A DNA stretch of 5,519 bases from an uncultured bacterium (GCA_903896915.1 CAITZN010000085.1:1-5519), one strand, 5' to 3'. Numbered from the stretch's first letter, positions 1-5,261 are shown. A program made the numbers and translations. The notes: generated by a model not told the origin, from the letters alone.

Positions 1-1
1 A

Positions 2-385
2 AGAAAAGATGGCAGCGATTTTCAAATATCAGTTATTGCTAGTCCTGTTTTTGAAAATGGAGAAATAGTTTCAGTTGTTGCAGCATTTAGAGACATTACC
101 GAGCGTAAGCAACTAGAAAAAGAAAAGGAACTCTTGATTCAGAAATTGCAAAAATCGCTTGAAACGATAAAAAAATTACAAGGTATCTTACCAATTTGTG
201 CTTCATGTAAAAAGATTAGAGATGACAAGGATCGCTGGACCCATATAGAAGATTATATAATTCGTCATTCGGAAGTAGATTTTTCTCATGGAATTTGTCC
301 TGACTGTCTTCATGAGCTTTATCCAGAGTATGCGGAAGAGGTTTTGGAAAAATCTAATATTAAGGAACCCTCCGAAACGATATAG
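2..385 (+). CDS. PAS-domain sensory protein, C-terminal part with a Cys4 tail (5' end outside the window)
   Basis: The frame is open from base 2 to a TAG stop, giving 127 visible residues of a longer protein. Residues 1-36 are the end of a PAS/PAC domain (RKDGSDF, then a strand pair, ending in FRDITERK), the usual exit motif of a PAS fold. A charged helix with coiled-coil character follows (about 37-60). The tail then has LPICASCKKIRDD (C66, C69) and SHGICPDC (C99, C102). This paired CxxC tail is familiar at the C-terminus of PAS and response-regulator proteins of Desulfobacterota; metal binding is likely but is inference. No kinase, GGDEF or EAL domain follows, so the tail is the protein's end and its output is unknown. 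A TTG at 134 is only an internal codon. Composition is AT-rich compared with ilvC. Confidence 0.85.
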   Translation, partial: RKDGSDFQISVIASPVFENGEIVSVVAAFRDITERKQLEKEKELLIQKLQKSLETIKKLQGILPICASCKKIRDDKDRWTHIEDYIIRHSEVDFSHGICPDCLHELYPEYAEEVLEKSNIKEPSETI

Positions 386-613
386 TATTATTGATAATAA
401 TTATGAAATCAAGGACCCTATTTACAGAGAGTGCATTAGGATATGGTTAACCGAAACCATCAAATCAAAACTCCTTGATAATTCCGGTCACTCATCGCAC
501 AAATAAATTTGCTTCATATCCACAGGCTACTGGTCAACCGGCAGCAATCTAACTCCTTTATCCTTCCCAGGAAAAAGGTTCAACGGCATAAGGTCATTAT
601 CCTCGCAGAACCA

Positions 614-838
614 TTACGTAGCCACATCGTGATCCTCAAGAAGACTCAATACCTCAACACTGAAAAGGATTCGTAACCGAGAAAGCTCGAAATCTTTTTC
701 AATATCCAGGTCTTCCTTGCTGGAAAACACATTAGGGTCCATCCAAAATTTGGCAACAGGGGCATCTTCTTCAGCGCTCTCCAGACCAAAGACGGTAACG
801 TACAGTTCGATATTGTCGTAATGGACATCACGGATCAT
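614..838 (-). CDS. Hypothetical small acidic protein, possibly a truncated gene
   Basis: An ATG-to-TAA frame of 74 codons. The product is acidic (FGLESAEEDAPV, EDLDIEKDFE) with a predicted helical C-terminal part (RILFSVEVLSLLEDHD) and no signal peptide or membrane segment. I do not recognise it. Two things argue against an intact gene. There is no Shine-Dalgarno sequence before the ATG, which is directly preceded by an in-frame TAA. After the stop, the same frame stays open for 28 more protein-like codons (WFCEDNDLMPLNLF..., 530-613) to a TAG at 527-529. A single CAA-to-TAA change would join the two parts into a protein of about 103 residues. It may therefore be a pseudogene, or a real short gene with a chance extension. 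Confidence 0.4.
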   Translation of the reverse strand: MIRDVHYDNIELYVTVFGLESAEEDAPVAKFWMDPNVFSSKEDLDIEKDFELSRLRILFSVEVLSLLEDHDVAT

Positions 839-864
839 TTAGAATCGGATTTGCAAATAGCCAG

Positions 865-891
865 CAGGGTTATATCTTTAGTATAACCCTG
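865..891. other. Stable hairpin between two minus-strand genes
   Basis: A 10-bp inverted repeat: C plus AGGGTTATA, a 7-base loop, then TATAACCCT plus G, with no mismatch. It lies between the lipoprotein gene and the 614-838 frame. No T-run follows on either strand, so it is not a canonical Rho-independent terminator. It could be a processing or mRNA-stability structure at the 3' end of the lipoprotein transcript, or a factor-binding palindrome. Confidence 0.5.
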
Positions 892-918
892 ACTTTACGC
901 CTATCTTTTCCTGATAGC

Positions 919-954
919 TCCTGTCCGTTTAAATGTGGGCAGGGCATTATTTTT
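919..954 (+). terminator. Weak Rho-independent terminator-like hairpin
   Basis: TCCTGTCC (919-926) can pair with GGGCAGGG (937-944), with two G-T wobbles and a 10-base loop. CATTATTTTT follows, so the T-rich side faces the + strand. A smaller hairpin CTATC/GATAG lies just before it at 901-917. On the minus strand the same hairpin sits about 26 bases past the lipoprotein stop but without a T-run, so it may only protect that 3' end. Confidence 0.3.
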
Positions 955-970
955 AAATTGTGACTTTAAT

Positions 971-1435
971 TCATCTTCGTACAGGTACAAACTCTCCGTA
1001 CTGATTCGGACACAAAAGAATCCGCTCGCGATGTGGATAACCGTATTGATCATATACAACCTCTCTATGACGGCTATAATGACATGAGCGGTTCGGCAAT
1101 ACCTGAACTACTTGTGGCTGCATCACTACACCAGGGCCTCCTTGGGGGCCGTTACCGTATACAACTTGCGGTGGTGGTTGTCCGCCTTGCTGCTGTGCCA
1201 TCTGTGCTTGTGCGTTGGCCTGATTAGCCTTATCAGCTTCATTCCCGATCATCGCGCCGCCCACAGCTCCAACTCCAGCTCCAAGCAATGTGGCTCCGGT
1301 ATTGTGCCCGATAGCTTGTCCAATCAAACCACCTGCAGCTGCACCACCAAGAGCTCCGGTTCCGCTGTTTGTAGCACAACTGGAAAGGCCAAGAACGGTC
1401 ATCAATGCAAGTGCTACATAAAAAGTTCGTTTCAT
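971..1435 (-). CDS. Glycine-zipper outer-membrane lipoprotein
   Basis: A complete 154-residue protein. Residues 1-20 form a lipoprotein signal peptide: basic MKR start, hydrophobic stretch, lipobox L17-S18-S19-C20 with acylation expected on C20. The +2 residue is Ala, which by the enterobacterial Lol rule suggests the outer membrane. Residues 27-64 are a glycine zipper (GALGGAAAGGLIG and GAGVGAVGGAMIG), as in the YMGG/17-kDa surface antigen type. A Gln/Ala-rich linker (70-90) and a Gly/Pro/Val-rich segment (84-112) follow. The C-terminal domain has C118 and C142, a probable periplasmic disulfide, with YDQYGYPHRERI between them. An AAAGGAA Shine-Dalgarno lies nine bases before the ATG. Zipper lipoproteins are usually linked to envelope integrity; the exact role here is unknown. 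Confidence 0.88.
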   Translation of the reverse strand: MKRTFYVALALMTVLGLSSCATNSGTGALGGAAAGGLIGQAIGHNTGATLLGAGVGAVGGAMIGNEADKANQANAQAQMAQQQGGQPPPQVVYGNGPQGGPGVVMQPQVVQVLPNRSCHYSRHREVVYDQYGYPHRERILLCPNQYGEFVPVRR

Positions 1436-1516
1436 GATTTAGTTTCCTTTATGGTAATTTGAGTCTTTTTCTGACTACTGGACAGCATCTTATACGTTTC
1501 CGATATATCACGTATA

Positions 1517-1522
1517 ATTATA
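1517..1522 (-). promoter_or_regulatory. Possible -10 element for the lipoprotein gene
   Basis: A perfect TATAAT is read on the minus strand about 80 bases before the lipoprotein start. It sits inside the palindrome TATAATTATA, so the same box can be read on either strand. No good -35 lies 16-18 bases upstream; the nearest candidates (TTGCGA, TTGAAA) are too far away. The AT-rich run alone could create the match. Confidence 0.25.
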
Positions 1523-1582
1523 ACTGCAATCTATGGCATAATACTTCGCAATTTCAAAGCTTTATTTATTGAAGAGAAGCTT

Positions 1583-1810
1583 TCAGCAACCAATGGCAAT
1601 GCCACTTCTCATAAAGTAAGTAGCTTCAACTGTTATAATAACAGGGAGAGCTATATAACCAACTAAAATAAAGATGTTTTCTTCGGAATGAGGTGCTTTG
1701 TTGTATCTTATTTCAATAATATTTCGCTTGGGTTCAGAATCGAAGATTCTTTGAATCTGCTGTTTGGGAAAAAATGTAATTAAAATTAAATGGATGTGCT
1801 TGAAGAGCAA
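1583..1810 (-). CDS. Possible small membrane protein with TTG start
   Basis: A 75-codon frame opening with TTG. A strong AGGAGG Shine-Dalgarno sits seven bases upstream and is the main support for translation. The product has a hydrophobic start (MLFKHIHLILITFF), a charged middle (residues about 22-44, rich in Lys, Arg and Glu) and a hydrophobic stretch IFILVGYIALPVIITV near 46-61, ending GIAIGC. I do not recognise the family. It begins just after the terminator at 1832-1860, so it would be a separate or readthrough-fed unit. AT-rich sequence can produce such frames by chance. Confidence 0.3.
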   Translation of the reverse strand: MLFKHIHLILITFFPKQQIQRIFDSEPKRNIIEIRYNKAPHSEENIFILVGYIALPVIITVEATYFMRSGIAIGC

Positions 1811-1831
1811 CTCTCACCCTCCTATCTGTGG

Positions 1832-1860
1832 TAAAAAATGCAGGACAACCCCGCTGTCCT
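1832..1860 (-). terminator. Rho-independent terminator downstream of the PEP-CTERM relic
   Basis: On the minus strand AGGACA, a 7-base GC-rich loop and TGTCCT form a perfect 6-bp stem, followed by GCATTTTTTA (six T). It lies 11 bases past the stop of the PEP-CTERM frame, as expected for the original end of that transcription unit. Confidence 0.6.
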
Positions 1861-1871
1861 CGCCGGAAAAC

Positions 1872-1961
1872 TTAATTGCGCAAACCGGCAAGACCGGCCA
1901 AGCCTGTTCCGTTGAGGAGCATGTTGGCTGGTTCTGTGACTGGATTAACTATGCGTTCCAT
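1872..1961 (-). pseudogene. Relic of a PEP-CTERM protein (C-terminal sorting signal)
   Basis: This 29-codon minus-strand frame reads MERIVNPVTEPANML, then LNGTGLAGLAGLRN and TAA. It closely follows the classical PEP-CTERM signal (VPEPATMLLLGTGLAGLAG plus a basic end), which directs exosortase-dependent sorting of exported proteins. Departures from the consensus are VTEP for VPEP, Asn within the hydrophobic segment, and a stop after a single Arg that removes most of the basic tail. In-frame codons upstream are stopped (TAA four codons before the ATG), and no intact secreted domain precedes it in any frame. I read it as the 3' remnant of a decayed gene, with its terminator still in place. A frameshift in the assembly is the alternative. 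Confidence 0.6.
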
Positions 1962-2205
1962 AGCATTTTACTTCAGAACTTAAAATCCAGCCTCTGGCAA
2001 TAGAATTGGTCTGTCTATTGTTAATCGGCATAATCAGGGTGTTGCTAGTTCAGGTCAAGACTTTGTAAATAACAGTTATACCAGGCAGATATTGCTCATG
2101 AAGCATGGCATCTAGAGCCTGCTTCAACGGGATTCCACCACTATTTGTGCTGAGTCTTTTATAGAAACTCATTTTATTATTGAAAATTGTTTCAGACGCA
2201 TACAT
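1945..2205 (-). pseudogene. Interrupted minus-strand frame, weakly STN-like
   Basis: From an ATG at 2205 a frame runs 51 codons to TGA (2050-2052) and then stays open for 34 more codons to TAA at 1945. The first part contains GGIPLKQALDAML, and later ITVIYKVLT, stop, TSNTLIM. This spacing loosely resembles the STN domain of secretins and TonB receptors (short amphipathic ALDALL helix, then a strand ending in an I/V-rich turn). The resemblance is by eye only. The frame overlaps the start of the PEP-CTERM relic and faces the promoter of the exported Cys-rich protein. It could be part of the same decayed locus or a chance open stretch. Confidence 0.25.
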
Positions 2206-2208
2206 ATT
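2180..2208 (+). promoter_or_regulatory. Candidate sigma70-type promoter for the exported Cys-rich protein
   Basis: TTGAAA (2180-2185), 17 bases, then CATATT (2203-2208), about 60 bases before the start codon. The -35 matches five of six consensus bases and the -10 four of six. No operator-like palindrome is obvious around it. Confidence 0.35.
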
Positions 2209-2267
2209 GTTGAGTCAGGTATGGGGGAGAAAATGATTAATCCTTACCCTTTGCGGAGAAAGAAAGC

Positions 2268-2519
2268 ATGAAGATTTTGATGGTTGTAATGGCTTCATTA
2301 TTGCTCAGTATCAATGCATTTGCGGCTGATGACGCAACGAACAAAGCAAACTTTGAAAAAGAATGTGCTGTTATGATTGCCCCTGGTGGTCCTTGCGGTG
2401 ACGTTGTCGCTGGTGGCGGAGGAAGGAGAGGATGTGTCAGCAAACCTGAAAATTTCGAAAAAGCCACTCCAGGTTGCAAAGCAGTTATTGAAGAATGGCG
2501 GGGAATGCAGAAGAAATAA
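2268..2519 (+). CDS. Small exported protein with one Cys-rich (GLG1/FGFR-type) repeat
   Basis: A complete 83-residue protein. Residues 1-19 form a Sec signal peptide (MKI start, hydrophobic core, AFA-ADD cleavage site), so the mature protein of about 64 residues should be periplasmic or secreted. It contains four cysteines, C33, C43, C56 and C70. The stretch CGDVVAGGGGRRGCV followed by an LxPxC-like TPGCKAVI matches the layout of a single Cys-rich GLG1/FGFR repeat (C, D near +2, a glycine turn, C twelve residues on, final C in a helix). This suggests two disulfides. Similar one-repeat exported proteins occur in Proteobacteria without a known function. A GGAGA Shine-Dalgarno precedes the ATG. 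The gene is monocistronic, with its own terminator at 2570-2598. The family call is pattern recognition, not a search. Confidence 0.78.
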   Translation: MKILMVVMASLLLSINAFAADDATNKANFEKECAVMIAPGGPCGDVVAGGGGRRGCVSKPENFEKATPGCKAVIEEWRGMQKK

Positions 2520-2569
2520 TTTTTCAGCTCCTTAAGAGTGCGGACTACTATCGAGCGAAAATGATTTTC

Positions 2570-2598
2570 AGGGGCGATATAATCGCCCCTTTCTTTTT
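2570..2598 (+). terminator. Rho-independent terminator of the Cys-rich protein gene
   Basis: AGGGGCGAT and ATCGCCCCT form a perfect 9-bp stem with a three-base ATA loop, directly followed by TTCTTTTT. It is the strongest terminator on the + strand in the window and lies 50 bases past the stop codon. Confidence 0.92.
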
Positions 2599-2638
2599 AT
2601 TATTCATCGCATTTCGTCTCTGCTTTGCCCGTTGAAAT

Positions 2639-2666
2639 TTGACATCATTAGATTTTCACCAATAAA
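2639..2666 (+). promoter_or_regulatory. Candidate promoter for the 52-codon membrane protein
   Basis: A perfect TTGACA (2639-2644), 16 bases, then AATAAA (2661-2666; four of six matches to TATAAT). It lies after the terminator at 2570-2598 and about 85 bases before the GTG start of the next small gene. A second -10-like CATAAT lies at 2697-2702 but lacks a good -35. Confidence 0.35.
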
Positions 2667-2751
2667 AGCGTTCTTTATACCCCTCGATCAAGATGGCATA
2701 ATGAGGCGGAGGTAGAATCACCATTCTTTAACCAGCAGAGGAATTATTATT

Positions 2752-2910
2752 GTGAATAAATCGAAATGGAGAAGGGAACAAAAGGTGGAATTCGGGCCGC
2801 AGCCTGCAAAGAAACTACTCAGCACGAGGGGCCTGGTCATTCGCGGCACCATATTTTTCTCCTCGATTGCGGGGGCTTGCTATCTCATCTGGTTGGAATT
2901 CAGCAGGTAA
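2752..2910 (+). CDS. 52-residue single-pass membrane protein
   Basis: A GTG start with AGAGGA nine bases upstream opens a 52-codon frame ending in TAA. The N-terminus is strongly basic (NKSKWRREQK), followed by a polar linker. One hydrophobic segment (about residues 32-48, GTIFFSSIAGACYLIWL) and a short tail EFSR complete it. By the positive-inside rule the N-terminus would be cytoplasmic. The Shine-Dalgarno, the upstream promoter candidate, and the basic-linker-TM design support a real small protein. I do not recognise the family; small membrane proteins of this kind often modulate a larger partner, but none is visible next to it. Confidence 0.55.
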   Translation: MNKSKWRREQKVEFGPQPAKKLLSTRGLVIRGTIFFSSIAGACYLIWLEFSR

Positions 2911-3435
2911 TGAGTACTAATTGATGGAAAAATACATGTCTGGGAAAGTGCCGGGAGTTGTCGACCAAATTCTCTGGTCAGCCACGAAGGCGACCCGAAA
3001 AATATTTTTTCAGGGTAATGGTGATTACGGAATGGCAGAGTTGTGATTTACTTTTTTTATCGAGAGATAATCTGCTCTTCCTTTTTTTTTGTTTTGGACG
3101 GCAATTGTCATACAACCTGAGCCAATTCCAGAGCATAGTCTTGTCAATCACGATAAGAGAGACAACAGAAACATGGTCACGGGCACGAGAAATCTTACGA
3201 CTCGCACCATGGACATGGCAATCCCTTCAAGAAGAAATCTTTTTTCAAAGACTTGTTCGATTATTAACCGCTAACCCCAACAAGTTAGTCCTTCGATAGA
3301 TGGTCATTCCTGGACCAGAATGACGATGAGCCCTCACCGCTTGAGAAGGTCAGGCCTTCGTCGCTATACTGCTGCTGAAGTCATTGTCGGAATCATTACC
3401 ATCGTCTTTCAAGAGAAGCAGATGAAGAAAGGGGT
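2911..3435. other. Gene-poor stretch between the small membrane protein and the ilvC terminator
   Basis: About 525 bases with no convincing gene on either strand. It contains a 40-codon + frame at 2924-3046 starting 13 bases after the previous stop (MEKYMSGKVPGVVDQILW...) without a clear ribosome binding site, and a minus-strand interrupted signal-peptide frame at 3025-3216 (listed separately). It also holds a run of nine T at 3082-3090 and a short hairpin GTCATTC/GAATGAC at 3303-3324. Longer + frames across 2958-3299 have no Shine-Dalgarno, rely on rare start codons, and read like random sequence. Confidence 0.5.
3025..3216 (-). pseudogene. Signal-peptide-like frame interrupted by TGA at the lipobox position
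   Basis: On the minus strand an ATG with AAGGG six bases upstream begins MSMVRVVRFLVPVTMFLLSLLS and then meets TGA (3148-3150). The frame remains open for 40 further codons (LTRLCSGIGSGCM...) to TAA. The first 22 residues look like a bacterial signal peptide. The stop falls exactly where the cysteine of an LLSC lipobox would be expected, one base from TGC or TGT. The simplest reading is a decayed small lipoprotein gene. It could equally be chance, because the downstream part is Lys-rich and low in complexity. I see no convincing SECIS hairpin after the TGA. Confidence 0.2.
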
Positions 3436-3471
3436 AAAAAAATCCCCCTTCACCGTGATCGGCTAAGGGGG
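3436..3471 (-). terminator. Rho-independent terminator of ilvC
   Basis: On the minus strand CCCCCTT and AAGGGGG pair (7 bp, extendable by one A-T pair), with a 14-base loop that can itself form CCG/CGG. A TTTTTTT run follows. It lies 47 bases past the ilvC stop codon. Confidence 0.93.
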
Positions 3472-3518
3472 AAAGGTAATTCCGGCTCGAAGACCGGTTG
3501 TAAGGGCGGTGAGGCTTG

Positions 3519-4991
3519 TCAGATGATCGGCTTCATGGCACTCATGTAGGAGCGGAGTTCCTCGCCCACCTGCTCCACCTCGGTATAGCGGATGGCGCTG
3601 TTGATGCCGATCAATTCGATATTGTCGACAGAATTGTCGTGGACAACCAGCCCTTTACCGATAACATCGATATCAATGTCTTTCATGAAATCGGCAAGCA
3701 TCGGCACTGCTTTGTGGGCAAAGAGATAACAGCCGTACTCGGCAGTATCGGAAATGACCACGTTCATTTCGTAGAGTTTCTTGCGGGCGATGGTATTGGC
3801 GATCAACGGCACCTCGTGCAGGCTCTCGTAGTAGGCAGATTCCTCCTTAATCCCGGCTGAGACCATGGTGTCAAAAGCCAGTTCCACCCCTGCCTTGACC
3901 ATGGCGATCATAAGGATGCCGTGGTCAAAATATTCTTGTTCCGGAATCTCAGCATCAGTGGACACCGCTTTCTCAAAGGCGCTCTCTGCGGTCTGGGCGC
4001 GCCAGGTCAGCAGGTTTTTATCGTCGTTGGCCCAGTCTTCCATCATGGTCCGGGAGAAATCGCCAGACATGATGTCATCCATATGCTTTTCAAACAGCGG
4101 GGTCAAAATCTCCTTGATCTCTTCGGCCAGGTAATAGGCGCGAATTTTGGCCGGATTGGAGAGTCGGTCCAACATGTTGGTGATGCCGCCATGCTTGAGG
4201 GCCTCGGTAATGGTCTCCCATCCGTACTGAATCAGGCGAGAGGCGTAGCTGGACTCGATCCCCTTGGTGATCATCTTGTCATAGCAGAGCAGTGAACCGG
4301 CCTGGAGCATGCCGCAGAGGATGGTCTGCTCGCCCATGAGATCGGATTTGACCTCGGCGACAAAGGAAGACTGGAGCACGCCGGCGCGGTGGGCTCCGGT
4401 GCCGCAGGCATAGGCCTTGGCAATATCCCAACCCTCGTTCTTGGGATCGTTCTCCCGGTGCACGGCGATCAGGGTCGGCACGCCGAAGCCCCGTTTGTAC
4501 TCCTCGCGTACCTCGGTTCCAGGGGATTTGGGTGCGACCATGATCACGGTCAGGTCCTTGCGGATCTGCATCCCTTCCTCAACGATGTTGAAGCCGTGGG
4601 AGTAGGAGAGGCAGGCGCCTTTCTTCATCAATGGCATGACTGCGGCTACTACCTTGGAGTGCTGCTTGTCCGGGGTGAGATTAATGACCAGATCAGCGGT
4701 GGGGATGAGTTCATTATAGGTGCCGACGGTGAAGCCGTTACTGGTGGCGTTTTTCCAGGACTGCCGTTTCTCGGCAATGGCTGCATCCCGGAGGGTGTAG
4801 GAGATATCCAGACCGGAATCACGAAGATTGAGCCCTTGGTGCAGGCCTTGGGCGCCGCAGCCGATGATGACGATCTTCTTGCCTTTGAGCTTGTCGACAT
4901 CCTCGAATTCAGAAATGTCCATGAACCTGCACTTGCCAAGCTCTTCCAGTTGGAGGCGGAGCGGGAGCGTGTTGAAGTAGTTCTGTCCCAT
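3519..4991 (-). CDS. ilvC: Ketol-acid reductoisomerase, class II (NADP+)
   Basis: IlvC performs the Mg-dependent alkyl migration and NADPH reduction that turn 2-acetolactate or 2-aceto-2-hydroxybutyrate into the dihydroxy acids of valine, leucine and isoleucine synthesis, in the cytoplasm. The 490-residue length and duplicated C-terminal knotted domain mark the long class II form, as in E. coli (491 residues). Visible landmarks: Rossmann GCGAQG (44-49); NADPH-specific R68, R76 and S78; H132 in SHGFN; K155; metal ligands D217 and E221 in SDLMGE, E389 and E393 in YYESLHE; S414. All are conserved. The start at 4991 is chosen because MGQNYFNTL aligns with E. coli MANYFNTL and GAGGAA lies nine bases upstream. 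The frame stays open 47 codons further (to 5132) but that stretch has no family resemblance. It stands alone, without ilvB/ilvN beside it, and ends at a strong terminator. Confidence 0.98.
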   Translation of the reverse strand: MGQNYFNTLPLRLQLEELGKCRFMDISEFEDVDKLKGKKIVIIGCGAQGLHQGLNLRDSGLDISYTLRDAAIAEKRQSWKNATSNGFTVGTYNELIPTADLVINLTPDKQHSKVVAAVMPLMKKGACLSYSHGFNIVEEGMQIRKDLTVIMVAPKSPGTEVREEYKRGFGVPTLIAVHRENDPKNEGWDIAKAYACGTGAHRAGVLQSSFVAEVKSDLMGEQTILCGMLQAGSLLCYDKMITKGIESSYASRLIQYGWETITEALKHGGITNMLDRLSNPAKIRAYYLAEEIKEILTPLFEKHMDDIMSGDFSRTMMEDWANDDKNLLTWRAQTAESAFEKAVSTDAEIPEQEYFDHGILMIAMVKAGVELAFDTMVSAGIKEESAYYESLHEVPLIANTIARKKLYEMNVVISDTAEYGCYLFAHKAVPMLADFMKDIDIDVIGKGLVVHDNSVDNIELIGINSAIRYTEVEQVGEELRSYMSAMKPII

Positions 4992-5146
4992 AATGCTGTA
5001 TTCCTCAATGTGTGGTGTTGTTAATGGCGGGAGCGTGCCGTTGAATTGTTCCCGATATTTTGGTTGCGTATAAGTGATTTCTTCGCAATTCATTGGTGCG
5101 AAATAATCAATGAAGCTGCATGAGAACCTCAACTTCGCCTCATACC

Positions 5147-5182
5147 ATAGATCTTATCTATTTTCCGCTTCTTTATAGATAA
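5147..5182. repeat. Three alternating ATAGAT/ATCTAT repeats upstream of ilvC
   Basis: ATAGAT (5147-5152), CTT, ATCTAT (5156-5161), 13 bases, ATAGAT (5175-5180). The middle copy can pair with either neighbour; with the right one the stem grows to 8 bp (TTATCTAT/ATAGATAA). The element lies about 155-190 bases before the ilvC start codon. It could be an operator for a dimeric regulator or two mutually exclusive RNA hairpins. AT-richness makes chance possible. Confidence 0.35.
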
Positions 5183-5261
5183 CTAGGTCAGCAAAATCTT
5201 CAACGAGTTTGCCTATGCGCTCCATTTTGGCCGGGTCAGAGGTCCATGACAGTGCTGGCAA
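5154..5261 (-). CDS. Possible short ORF in the ilvC leader
   Basis: A minus-strand frame ending in TAA at 5154 reads protein-like sequence: PALSWTSDPAK, then MERIGKLVEDFADLV, then IYKEAENR. It could start at a TTG (5261, 35 codons) or at the ATG (5225, 23 codons). Neither has a Shine-Dalgarno sequence. The amphipathic helix pattern (IGKLVEDFADLVIYK) and acidic/basic balance look like a real C-terminus, so this may be a relic of a longer gene, a leader peptide, or chance. I do not recognise it. Confidence 0.2.
   Translation of the reverse strand: MPALSWTSDPAKMERIGKLVEDFADLVIYKEAENR

Noticed and set aside
288..506. 72-codon + frame overlapping the end of the PAS protein
   Set aside because: It is a shifted reading of the Cys4 tail that happens to run on past its stop; no ribosome binding site supports it.
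1033..1462. Plus-strand frames across the lipoprotein gene
   Set aside because: They are shadows of the Gly-zipper lipoprotein, whose signal peptide, lipobox and Shine-Dalgarno are clear on the minus strand.
1764..2003. 79-codon + frame with several Cys (CGKKCRTT, QACSVEEHVGWFC)
   Set aside because: It runs antisense to the PEP-CTERM relic and terminator on the minus strand. It has no Shine-Dalgarno, and its cysteines do not form a known zinc motif.
2237..2479. 80-codon minus-strand frame opposite the Cys-rich protein
   Set aside because: It is a low-complexity Pro/Ala/Ser translation opposite a gene with a signal peptide, ribosome binding site and terminator.
3148..3150. Selenocysteine reading of the TGA in the signal-peptide frame
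   Set aside because: No convincing SECIS-like hairpin was visible just after it, and a lipobox selenocysteine has no precedent I know of. Decay or chance is simpler.
2958..3299. 113-codon + frame and the overlapping 3089-3274 frame
   Set aside because: There is no ribosome binding site, and the frame passes through a nine-T run. The composition reads as non-coding and there is no recognisable motif.
3320..3466. 48-codon + frame MTMSPHRLRR...AAEVIVGIITIVF, faintly pilin-like
   Set aside because: There is no Shine-Dalgarno, its end lies inside the ilvC terminator stem, and the pilin Gly/Glu cleavage motif is absent.
4389..5024. 211-codon + strand frame opposite ilvC
   Set aside because: It is antisense to a fully conserved ilvC and arises from its codon bias. 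It has no domain resemblance or ribosome binding site. The + frames at 3516-3860, 3865-4134, 3921-4295 and 4417-4605 are rejected for the same reason.
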